Assembly (NCBI RefSeq): GCF_030323025.1
Contig: NZ_CP097329.1
Location: forward strand, 589,001-653,000
Reading direction: 5' to 3'
Source of the DNA: Pseudanabaena mucicola str. Chao 1806
Lineage (GTDB): Bacteria > Cyanobacteriota > Cyanobacteriia > Pseudanabaenales > Pseudanabaenaceae
DNA: 64,000 nucleotides
Shown here piece after piece: positions 57,217 to 64,000 of the stretch; within the stretch, counting starts at the first letter, position 1, and every line of letters starts with the position of its first letter. The position numbers and the translations under genes are program-made. The notes beneath the pieces are model-generated. The model was not told where the DNA came from. It saw only the letters and a list, made by a program, of their open reading frames with translations, and made no database searches.

Positions 57217-58113
57217 ATGTTGAGTTCAACTAGGGAACTTCTAGAAACTGCACGCCGTAATGCCTATGCGATCGGCGCATTTAATGTCTATAACTTAGAA
57301 GGCGTAAAAGCTGTGGTCAATGCTGCGGAAATTAGTCGCAGTCCTGCCATGTTGCAATTGCATCCTAGCGCGCTCAAGTATGGCAAACTTCCCTTAGTAA
57401 GAATGTGCATTGAGGCAGCAAAGTCAGCCAATGTCCCCATCTCCATTCATCTCGATCACAGTACTTCGGCGGCGGATATTCGCTTGGCTCTGGATGCTGG
57501 TGTGCGATCAATTATGGCGGATGGTTCACCCATGCCTTACAAAGAAAATTTGCGGTTTACGAGAGACATGACTGTCATCTCTCATAAGTTCCATGCGATT
57601 GTGGAAGCGGAAATTGGCAGAATTAGTGGCACTGAAGATGGACTCACGATCGCTGAGAAAGAAGCTAAGATGACCGATCCGATTCAAGCCTTAGAATTTG
57701 TGCATCAAACTCAGGTGGATGCTTTAGCTGTCACTATTGGTAATGTGCATGGTGAATATAAAAGTCCACCTCGTCTGGATTTTGACCGTCTAGAAAAGAT
57801 TCGGAGCCTTATAGATATTCCCTTGGTTTTACATGGCGCTTCGGGATTACCCAAGGAGATGATCGAAAGATCGATTCAATTGGGAGTGTGTAAATTTAAT
57901 GTCAATACGGAAGTACGTCAAGCCTATATGCAGTCGCTCAAGCTAGAAATTTGTGGTGATAGTCCTAAGGATTTATTAGAAATTGCAGGGGAAGCGATCG
58001 CTGCCATGCAGGAAGTAATCATCGACAAACTCAACCTATTTGGCTCCGTTGGCAAAGCCCATCTCCATGAAACTCCCTATGCAGAGTTATTAGCAACACG
58101 AGCACATAGATAA
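57217..58113 (+). CDS. Class II fructose/tagatose-bisphosphate aldolase family protein
   Basis: This 298-residue (beta/alpha)8 zinc enzyme has IGAFNVYNLEGVKAVV, the SIHLDHSTSAADIRLALD segment with zinc His and catalytic Asp, VEAEIGRISGTEDG, a zinc-His motif TIGNVHGEYKSPPRLD, VLHGASGLP with the third His, and FNVNTEVR as the phosphate site. It is shorter than the main FBP aldolase (about 359 in cyanobacteria) and closer to GatY/KbaY or YdjI-like enzymes, so the exact ketose-phosphate is uncertain. The ATG at 57217 is used. No operon partner is seen. Confidence 0.9.
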   Translation: MLSSTRELLETARRNAYAIGAFNVYNLEGVKAVVNAAEISRSPAMLQLHPSALKYGKLPLVRMCIEAAKSANVPISIHLDHSTSAADIRLALDAGVRSIMADGSPMPYKENLRFTRDMTVISHKFHAIVEAEIGRISGTEDGLTIAEKEAKMTDPIQALEFVHQTQVDALAVTIGNVHGEYKSPPRLDFDRLEKIRSLIDIPLVLHGASGLPKEMIERSIQLGVCKFNVNTEVRQAYMQSLKLEICGDSPKDLLEIAGEAIAAMQEVIIDKLNLFGSVGKAHLHETPYAELLATRAHR

Positions 58114-58256
58114 AAGTACAGATCTGTAGATCTTTATAAGCGATCGCTCAAACCATCATTTCGAGATCTTAACTATTTTGTTATCCTAGCTACAGTGCCA
58201 TAAGCGCACCAATCAAGATTTAATAGTAGCTAACTCATCAGTCAAGACTCACCGCA

Positions 58257-59483
58257 ATGACCACAACGCCGATCGCTCCTAAAACAACGCCTACACTTCC
58301 CAATCGTCCCGACGCATTAGGACGGTTTGGTATATTTGGTGGCAAATATGTCCCCGAAACCCTCATGAGTGCTCTTACTGAGCTAGAAACCGCCTTCTAT
58401 CATTACAAAAACGATCCAGACTTTAACAATGAGCTAGATGGCTACTTGCGGGACTATGTGGGCAGACCTAGCCCCCTATATTTTGCGGAGAGATTGACAC
58501 AGCACTATGGCACGGCTCAGATTTACCTGAAGCGAGAAGATCTCAACCACACAGGTGCACATAAAATTAACAATGCCCTCGCTCAAGTTCTCCTTGCCAT
58601 TCGTATGGGCAAAAAGCGCGTCATTGCCGAGACAGGCGCAGGACAACATGGAGTCGCTACAGCTACAGTTTGCGCTCGGTTTGGTTTGCAATGCGTGATT
58701 TATATGGGTGTGCAGGACATGGAGCGCCAAGCCCTGAATGTCTTCCGTATGAAGCTTATGGGTGCAGAAGTACGTCCCGTCGAAGCAGGTACTGGCACAC
58801 TCAAGGATGCTACCTCTGAGGCGATTCGCGACTGGGTAACTAATGTTGTCGATACCCACTACATTCTTGGTTCTGTTGCTGGTCCCCATCCCTATCCGAT
58901 GATCGTGCGTGATTTCCATGCGGTAATTGGCAAAGAAAGTCGTCGTCAGAGCCATGAAAAGTGGGGCGGATTGCCAGACATTCTGCTTGCCTGTGTCGGT
59001 GGTGGTTCTAATGCGATGGGACTATTCCATGAATTTGTGGAAGAGCCATCTGTGCGCCTCATCGGTATTGAAGCCGCAGGTAAGGGGACAAATACAGAAT
59101 TCCACGCGGCAACTTTAACCCTTGGGCGAGTAGGTGTTCTGCATGGAGCCATGAGCTATCTACTTCAAGATGAGCAGGGGCAAGTCCAAGAAGCTCATTC
59201 CATTAGTGCTGGCTTAGATTATCCTGGAGTCGGTCCTGAGCATAGTTATCTCAAGGATCTTGGACGTGCAGAATATTACAGTGTTACCGATCAAGAAGCT
59301 CTTGATGCTTTCCAACGTCTCTCACGTTTGGAAGGAATTATTCCTGCTTTGGAAACATCCCATGCGATCGCCTATCTCGAAACCCTCTGTCCACAATTAA
59401 CCCCTGATCAGCGCATTATTATTAACTGTTCTGGTCGTGGTGATAAGGATGTCAACACCGTAATTCAGCATTTACATCTCTAA
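58257..59483 (+). CDS. trpB: Tryptophan synthase beta chain
   Basis: This 408-residue PLP enzyme joins indole and serine. It has PLP Lys in [34 protein letters not shown], the glycine loop [32 protein letters not shown] and [12 protein letters not shown]. The N-terminal [15 protein letters not shown] is complete. It is the only trp gene here, typical of cyanobacteria where trp genes are scattered. The stop codon overlaps a bidirectional terminator. Confidence 0.98.
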   Translation: MTTTPIAPKTTPTLPNRPDALGRFGIFGGKYVPETLMSALTELETAFYHYKNDPDFNNELDGYLRDYVGRPSPLYFAERLTQHYGTAQIYLKREDLNHTGAHKINNALAQVLLAIRMGKKRVIAETGAGQHGVATATVCARFGLQCVIYMGVQDMERQALNVFRMKLMGAEVRPVEAGTGTLKDATSEAIRDWVTNVVDTHYILGSVAGPHPYPMIVRDFHAVIGKESRRQSHEKWGGLPDILLACVGGGSNAMGLFHEFVEEPSVRLIGIEAAGKGTNTEFHAATLTLGRVGVLHGAMSYLLQDEQGQVQEAHSISAGLDYPGVGPEHSYLKDLGRAEYYSVTDQEALDAFQRLSRLEGIIPALETSHAIAYLETLCPQLTPDQRIIINCSGRGDKDVNTVIQHLHL

Positions 59484-59519
59484 AAATAAAAGCTGCTCTT
59501 TGAGCAGCTTTTATTTTTA
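59482..59519. terminator. Bidirectional terminator between trpB and trxB
   Basis: AAAAATAAAAGCTGCTC and its inverse form a stem with T runs on both strands. It overlaps the stop codons of both convergent genes. Confidence 0.9.
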
Positions 59520-60485
59520 AAATGCCATTTTTGCTGAAAGCCAACGTTCAACTTCTAAGGCAGCCATACATCCCGTTCCTGCTGCCGTAACTGCTTGGCG
59601 ATATTCATGATCTTGAACGTCACCACAGGCATAAACACCTTCAATATTGGTTGCTGTTGATTTTCCCTTGGTCACGATATAACCTGTCGCATCAAGTTCT
59701 ATCTGTCCTGCAAATAATTCGGTATTAGGAGTATGCCCGATCGCGTAAAAAATTCCACCCACGGCTAAATTACGTTCTTCATTGGTGATCGTATCGCGCA
59801 TTTTGACTCCCTGCACAATCCCTTCCCCATAGACATCAATGGCTAGAGAATGCCAATGCACAGAGATCTTGGGATGATTCAATACTCGTTGTTGCATTAC
59901 CTTACTTGCTCTCAGGTGATCACTTCGCACTAACAAATGTACCTTCGAGCCATATTTAGTTAAAAAAAGGGCTTCCTCAACAGCCGTATCACCTCCGCCA
60001 ACAACTGCTAGTTCTGCACCTCGAAAAATGGGAGCCGCCCCATCACATACCGCACAAGCTGAAATTCCCCGATTCCAATATTGCGCTTCACTAGGTAGAT
60101 TTAGCCTTTTTGCAGTTGCGCCTGTGGCAATGATGACACTGTGAGCTTGAACAGACTGAGATGATGAGGTGATCGTAAAAGGTTGATCGCTAAAATCAAC
60201 AGCAACTACATCTTCCATTACTAATTCTGCACCGCAATTTACGGCTTGATCTTTCATATGCATCATTAATTGCGGACCCATAATCCCTTCAGGAAATCCT
60301 GGAAAATTTTCCACTTCCGTTGTCGTCATTAACTGCCCCCCTGGAATGCCTCCTATTTGAAATCCTTCAAATACTAATGGATTGAGGCTAGCCCTCCCTG
60401 CGTAGATTGCAGCCGTGTAACCAGCAGGTCCTGAACCAATAATTACTACATTTCTAATCACAGATTGGGCGATCACATCCGACAT
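59517..60485 (-). CDS. trxB: Thioredoxin reductase (NADPH-type) family
   Basis: This 322-residue flavoprotein has FAD loop [20 protein letters not shown], redox pair Cys144/Cys147 in [19 protein letters not shown] loop [17 protein letters not shown], and the late FAD motif [20 protein letters not shown]. It matches the low-molecular-weight NTR. Some cyanobacterial homologues (DDOR/DTR types) differ in cofactor use, but here the NADPH loop and CxxC pair look standard. It reduces thioredoxin in the cytosol. Confidence 0.93.
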   Translation of the reverse strand: MSDVIAQSVIRNVVIIGSGPAGYTAAIYAGRASLNPLVFEGFQIGGIPGGQLMTTTEVENFPGFPEGIMGPQLMMHMKDQAVNCGAELVMEDVVAVDFSDQPFTITSSSQSVQAHSVIIATGATAKRLNLPSEAQYWNRGISACAVCDGAAPIFRGAELAVVGGGDTAVEEALFLTKYGSKVHLLVRSDHLRASKVMQQRVLNHPKISVHWHSLAIDVYGEGIVQGVKMRDTITNEERNLAVGGIFYAIGHTPNTELFAGQIELDATGYIVTKGKSTATNIEGVYACGDVQDHEYRQAVTAAGTGCMAALEVERWLSAKMAF

Positions 60486-60536
60486 AAACTTCCTTTCTAA
60501 AATTACAAAGATTCTCTAGCATAATTTGGCTTTAAG

Positions 60537-60633
60537 TAGCTCAACTTAATTAAAACCCAAAACGAGAGTTTGTTCCGCCCGCGTAGCGGGCGGAACAAAC
60601 TTCTCGGTTTTTAGTTTACTTATGTCTAGCTAC
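60537..60633. mobile_element. Palindromic element family D, copy 2
   Basis: It has the same TAGCTCAACTTAATTAAAAC start and TTATGTCTAGCTAC end as 49008-49104, with stem GAGAGTTTGTTCCGCCCGC. Confidence 0.8.
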
Positions 60634-60670
60634 TTAGTTGCAATCAACTGAAGCCACTCGCATCTCAATA

Positions 60671-60744
60671 AGATGTGGAAGTGCACCCCGCAGGGATGCG
60701 CTTCCACAAATCCAAAAATCTACAAATGATTTAGGACTGCTATA
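60671..60744. mobile_element. MITE-like element family C, right-hand part
   Basis: Stem GATGTGGAAGTGCACCCC with inverse and the right flank AAAAATCTACAAATGATTTA then GGACTGCTATA match copy 2, but the left end is replaced. Confidence 0.75.
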
Positions 60745-61055
60745 TAAAACTTTGAGTTTAGTGTAGAGATGTAGATGTATATTAATTATGTATACATAAA
60801 TTTAAGAAAGTAGATTTTTAAAATAAACATCCTACTAAAGGACATACTCTTAAATTTTTTGCACCTTGTCTAGTAACTAGAGAAACTCTGATTAATCCAT
60901 GAAACTCTCCCTACTGATATTGGTTTCATCGATTATTTAAGATTGCTATACATGACAAAATATATCTTAGATGGTTGATTTTTATAGGACAATGCAATAA
61001 TACTTGCAAAAATGAAGCTACATCAACTCTAAATCGATTTTAGGTCGATAAAACT

Positions 61056-61316
61056 ATGGATATTAAGCTCATCAACATTGGCTTTGGCAATATTGTTTCA
61101 GCAAACCGAGTTGTGGCGATCGTTAGTCCCGAATCTGCCCCGATTAAGCGTATCATTAGCGACGCTCGTGAACATGGTAAGTTGGTTGATGCTACCTATG
61201 GTAGGCGTACTAGAGCCGTAATTGTCACCGATTCAAGTCATGTCGTTTTATCAGCAATTCAACCTGAAACTGTTGCCAATCGCTTTGTGATTAGCAAAGA
61301 GGGTGCGACTGATTAA
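61056..61316 (+). CDS. remA: RemA/DUF370 family regulator
   Basis: This 86-residue protein begins [20 protein letters not shown] and continues [19 protein letters not shown] and [20 protein letters not shown]. These are the family signatures, including the Arg pair used for DNA contact. RemA assembles into rings that wrap DNA and activates matrix genes in Bacillus; the cyanobacterial role is unknown. It sits 92 bp upstream of gmk, as in Firmicutes. Confidence 0.93.
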   Translation: MDIKLINIGFGNIVSANRVVAIVSPESAPIKRIISDAREHGKLVDATYGRRTRAVIVTDSSHVVLSAIQPETVANRFVISKEGATD

Positions 61317-61320
61317 TGGT

Positions 61321-61357
61321 GTATTCGCATACGCCCCTAAGGAGCGTATGCGAATAC
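61321..61357. repeat. Perfect hairpin between remA and gmk
   Basis: GTATTCGCATACGC and its exact inverse are separated by 9 nt. It lies 5 bp after the remA stop without a strong T run, so it may adjust read-through into gmk or protect the remA mRNA end. Confidence 0.7.
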
Positions 61358-61408
61358 ATGATACTAAGTACCAAAAATTGAGCTAAACATTACAGGAATT
61401 TACAAAAC

Positions 61409-61978
61409 TTGAGTGAAGGTAAATTAGGCACAGGCAGACTAGTTGTCGTTACAGGACCGAGTGGGGTCGGTAAAGGTACAATCTTACAAAATTTACTAGA
61501 ACGCTATCCCGATCGCATTCTCTTTTCAATCTCGGCAACGACGCGATCACCCCGCGCAGGAGAAGAACATGGTCGAGAGTATTTTTTTTGGAGTCGCTAT
61601 GAGTTTGAACAAAAGCGCGATGCGGGTGAATTTCTAGAATGGGCTGAGTATGCAGGTAATCTCTATGGCACGCCTCGACAAGCGATTGATCAGGCGATCG
61701 CCCGTGGTCAAGTTGTACTCTTAGAAATTGAATTGGCAGGCGCAAGACAGGTTGCTCAGTCCTTTCCTAGTGCTAAGCGGATTTTTATTGCCCCACCATC
61801 GATGGAAATTCTAGAAACTCGCTTACGTCAACGCAGCACCGATAGTGATGAACAGATTACCAAGCGATTGCGCCATGCGGAACTGGAAATCGCGTCGGCA
61901 AATGAATTTGACATCACCATAGTAAATGACGATTTAGAAATTGCGATCCAACAACTGGAAAGCGCCATGTTTGATTAG
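61409..61978 (+). CDS. gmk: Guanylate kinase
   Basis: This 189-residue kinase phosphorylates GMP to GDP. It has P-loop VVTGPSGVGKGTILQ (about 11-25), GMP-binding SISATTRSPRAGEEHGREYF, FLEWAEYAGNLYGTP and the LID RLRQRSTDSDEQITKRLRHA. The start is TTG at 61409; no ATG or GTG lies in frame before the P-loop. It is co-directional with remA. Confidence 0.96.
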   Translation: MSEGKLGTGRLVVVTGPSGVGKGTILQNLLERYPDRILFSISATTRSPRAGEEHGREYFFWSRYEFEQKRDAGEFLEWAEYAGNLYGTPRQAIDQAIARGQVVLLEIELAGARQVAQSFPSAKRIFIAPPSMEILETRLRQRSTDSDEQITKRLRHAELEIASANEFDITIVNDDLEIAIQQLESAMFD

Positions 61979-62038
61979 AATATTTGTGCTTATGTTGGCA
62001 ACACCAGCAACTGTACAAATCTAATTTTGGTTTTCTTT

Positions 62039-63355
62039 ATGACTATGTGGAGTTTAGTTGGCGCTTTGTTGTTGTCGGTTTCAACCCAAGCTCTTGATGG
62101 TCGTGCTGTTGCGACCGTACCCAACTCACTCATGAGCTATGCTACTCGTCCCGTCTTAGCCTCAGATGTCAGTGCTAACACCACACCTGACCCCGTAGCA
62201 AAACAGGCAATCACGGGAATGCTCAATGAACTCAAACAACTAGGACTAACTAATCCCGATCAAGGTGCATGGATTCAGTCCCATGATGGTGCGATCGCTT
62301 CGGGATATTTATCAAATCGTCCCTTACCATCTGCATCGCTCACCAAAATTGTGACGACTCTTGCCGCATTGCAAGCATGGGGATCAAATTATCGTTTTAT
62401 CACAAATATCAGCACCACAGGTAATCTGGTGGGTGATACGCTCAAGGGCGACTTGATTATTGAAGGCGGCGGCGATCCATTTTTTGTATGGGAAGAAGCG
62501 ATCGCTGTTGGCAATAAACTCAATAAACTTGGTCTTAAACGCATTCAAGGCAATCTGGTCATCACAGGTAGATTCGCCATGAATTTTGAAACAGACTTAC
62601 CAAAGGCAGCTAGCTTTTTGCGTCTCGCTTTTGACAGTAGCCGATGGGACGGCGAAGTTGCTGAGCAATATGCCACCATGCCTGTGGGTACGCCAAAACC
62701 ACAATTGACGATTCTCGGTAATGTGCAGACTGTAGCCAATCTTGGCTCTAGCAATATCTCTAGCAAGTTATTAATCCGTCATGCGTCACTACCTCTGTGG
62801 CAAATCCTCAAACGCATGAATACATTTAGCAATAACGAAATGTCAGAGATGTTAGCTTCACAGTTGGGAGGTGGTCAACAGGTAGCAGCGATCGCTGCCA
62901 ATGCGACGGATATGCCTCTATCGGAAATCAGATTAGTAAACGGCTCAGGGCTAGGACAAGCTAATCAAATTTCCCCCCGTGCAGTGGTTGCTATTTTAAT
63001 GGCAGTGCATAATCGCGCTCAAGTCGAAGGGTTGACCCTTGCCGATCTCTTTCCCATGAGTGATTGTAACTGTGGCACGATCGAGGGTCGCAAAATGCCG
63101 AGATGGGCGATCGTCAAAACAGGCACTCTATCCGATGTCAGTGCTTTGGCAGGCGTGATTCAGACTAAACAGCATGGGGTAATTTGGTTTTCTCTGATCA
63201 ATCGCGGAGAAGGCAATATCGATGACTTTCACCGATCGCAAGATCAAGTCCTCCAAAATTTAGTAGCGAAATGGGGCTTGCCTAAATCACCTAGTCCTAG
63301 TTTTACCGAAACCCCTTGGCGAGATAGCGATCGCAACGAAGTAATCAAACCATAA
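62039..63355 (+). CDS. dacB: D-alanyl-D-alanine carboxypeptidase/endopeptidase (PBP4, S13)
   Basis: This 438-residue protein has an N-terminal signal (MWSLVGALLLSVSTQALDG), active Ser in SASLTKIVTTLAAL (SxxK, Ser about 100), SxN in FSNNEMSEMLASQLG and KTG in AIVKTGTLSDVSAL. The inserted domain LKGDLIIEGGGDPFFVWEE is typical of DacB. It trims or cleaves periplasmic peptidoglycan cross-links. A TTG at 62027 would add four residues, so the ATG at 62039 is preferred. A terminator follows. Confidence 0.94.
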   Translation: MTMWSLVGALLLSVSTQALDGRAVATVPNSLMSYATRPVLASDVSANTTPDPVAKQAITGMLNELKQLGLTNPDQGAWIQSHDGAIASGYLSNRPLPSASLTKIVTTLAALQAWGSNYRFITNISTTGNLVGDTLKGDLIIEGGGDPFFVWEEAIAVGNKLNKLGLKRIQGNLVITGRFAMNFETDLPKAASFLRLAFDSSRWDGEVAEQYATMPVGTPKPQLTILGNVQTVANLGSSNISSKLLIRHASLPLWQILKRMNTFSNNEMSEMLASQLGGGQQVAAIAANATDMPLSEIRLVNGSGLGQANQISPRAVVAILMAVHNRAQVEGLTLADLFPMSDCNCGTIEGRKMPRWAIVKTGTLSDVSALAGVIQTKQHGVIWFSLINRGEGNIDDFHRSQDQVLQNLVAKWGLPKSPSPSFTETPWRDSDRNEVIKP

Positions 63356-63387
63356 AGAGGGAGGCATTAATGCCTCCCTCTTTATGG
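63351..63387 (+). terminator. Hairpin terminator after dacB
   Basis: CATAAAGAGGGAGGCATTAA and its inverse are followed by GGTTTTTATG. The stem overlaps the dacB stop codon. Confidence 0.85.
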
Positions 63388-63578
63388 TTTTTATGATTGT
63401 TATAAAGCTATGACTTCTGATAGATTAGACTTCTTGTAAATATCTTAATAGTATAAATATTGTGAATTGTAAATACTCAAAATATGTACTTAAGAAGAAT
63501 TTATTGATTCAATAAACTATCCTTAACCTGATAGTAATGAGAAACATATAAGATGCTCAATGTGTACCTCACGCTGAT

Positions 63579-64000
63579 ATGACATATACGTTCCCTAATT
63601 TCGATCTTAACTCCACAACTTCTGTAACAGACTGGCGGCGATCGCTCGAAGAAGTTTATCGTGGTCGCACTATGCTCACTTACAAAAGTGGACAAATCAT
63701 TCCCATGTATGCCCATGAAGTCTGGGTAGTTTGCCGTGGAGTGGTGCAGCTTAATACGCTTCATCCATCTGGTGATGAAGTACTGGTTGGTTTTGCGGTA
63801 CAAGCCATGCCCTTTGGTTTACCTCTAACACATCTTGAGCCATATCAGGCGATCGCCCTTTCAGATGTTGACTTGATGCGATTCACACTCACCGAACTAG
63901 AACAATCGCCACAACTGTATCAAGGAATTTTGCAGCACCTCAATCGTCGCCTTCAGCAAACTGAAGCTTTACTGGCGCTAGTCAGTAACAAACGGGTAGA
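63579..64000 (+). CDS. Crp/Fnr-family transcription regulator (N-terminal part, cut by window end)
   Basis: The frame is open from the ATG at 63579 to the window end (about 140 residues). It shows a cupin-like cyclic-nucleotide-binding fold: RRSLEEVYRGRTMLTYKSGQ, HEVWVVCRGVVQLNTLHPSG, DEVLVGFAVQAMPFGLPLTH and ALSDVDLMRFTLTEL, then the dimerisation helix starting HLNRRLQQTEALLALVSNKR. This is the layout of cyanobacterial Crp/Fnr proteins (NtcA-like). The helix-turn-helix is outside the window, so the subgroup is unclear. A minus-strand frame at 63501-63803 is its shadow. Confidence 0.88.
   Translation, partial: MTYTFPNFDLNSTTSVTDWRRSLEEVYRGRTMLTYKSGQIIPMYAHEVWVVCRGVVQLNTLHPSGDEVLVGFAVQAMPFGLPLTHLEPYQAIALSDVDLMRFTLTELEQSPQLYQGILQHLNRRLQQTEALLALVSNKRV

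Larger units (their letters stand above)
60486..61055. other. Intergenic region with mobile palindromes
   Basis: It holds a family D element (60537-60633) and a family C right half (60671-60744), then AT-rich sequence up to remA. No gene was seen. The last 200 bp probably contain the remA promoter. Confidence 0.5.

Noticed and set aside
63501-63803. 100-codon minus-strand frame near the right end
   Set aside because: It lies opposite a clear Crp/Fnr-family reading frame and resembles no protein.

Overview
The window is a piece of a cyanobacterial chromosome. The octamer GCGATCGC (HIP1) recurs throughout. There are genes for cytochrome c6, the photosystem II subunit Psb30 (Ycf12), a GlpX-type class II FBPase/SBPase, a GTPase with a C-terminal DUF697-like region, and several cyanobacterial DUF families (DUF3288, DUF2358, DUF1838). 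The many small palindromic repeats and decayed insertion sequences would suit a filamentous, Pseudanabaena-like genome, but that placement is inference.

Left end (1-7.6 kb): a CRISPR-Cas locus. The end of cas1 and a complete cas2 are followed by a 278-bp AT-rich leader and an array of 58 repeats (37 bp, apparently all identical) with 57 spacers at 1054-5412. A cytochrome c6 gene (petJ) starts only 49 bp after the last repeat. A stray 24-nt repeat piece lies beyond petJ, and then a cas6 with an extra C-terminal helix-turn-helix. Effector genes are outside the window, so the subtype is not settled.

7.6-27.6 kb: mostly housekeeping genes: a DnaK-like ATPase, a probable outer-membrane protein, an HHL1-like photosystem protein, hemA, glpX, purF overlapping a VOC protein, an ArsC/Spx-like thioredoxin-fold protein, a HEAT-repeat protein, a YraQ-like permease, acsA, a VanX-like dipeptidase and murA. 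Between them lie a decayed LRAT-domain gene, a frameshifted membrane-protein gene and many MITE-like elements.

28-44 kb: a Ski2-like helicase, a TPR protein, a GAF-GAF-PAS adenylate cyclase, aroK, a GTPase with an IS1341-type tnpB element set against its stop codon, psb30, TPR and AlkD-like proteins, a GIY-YIG-like protein, a glycosyltransferase and DUF3288.

44.3-47 kb is an insertion-sequence graveyard: pieces of IS630, ISKra4, IS256 and a zinc-ribbon transposase, followed after one intact gene by a DUF2214 pseudogene. 47-64 kb carries DUF2358, DUF1838, dgkA, a higBA toxin-antitoxin pair directly in front of tlyA, a GDT1-family cation exporter with a long structured leader, pgm, an aminopeptidase P, an alpha/beta hydrolase, tRNA-Pro(CGG), a class II aldolase, trpB, trxB, remA-gmk, dacB and the start of a Crp/Fnr regulator.

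The strongest leads are the CRISPR/petJ arrangement with a detached repeat remnant, the Cas6-HTH protein, the higBA-tlyA unit with its palindromic operator, the intact TnpB element, and families of small elements that keep their ends but exchange their central hairpins.
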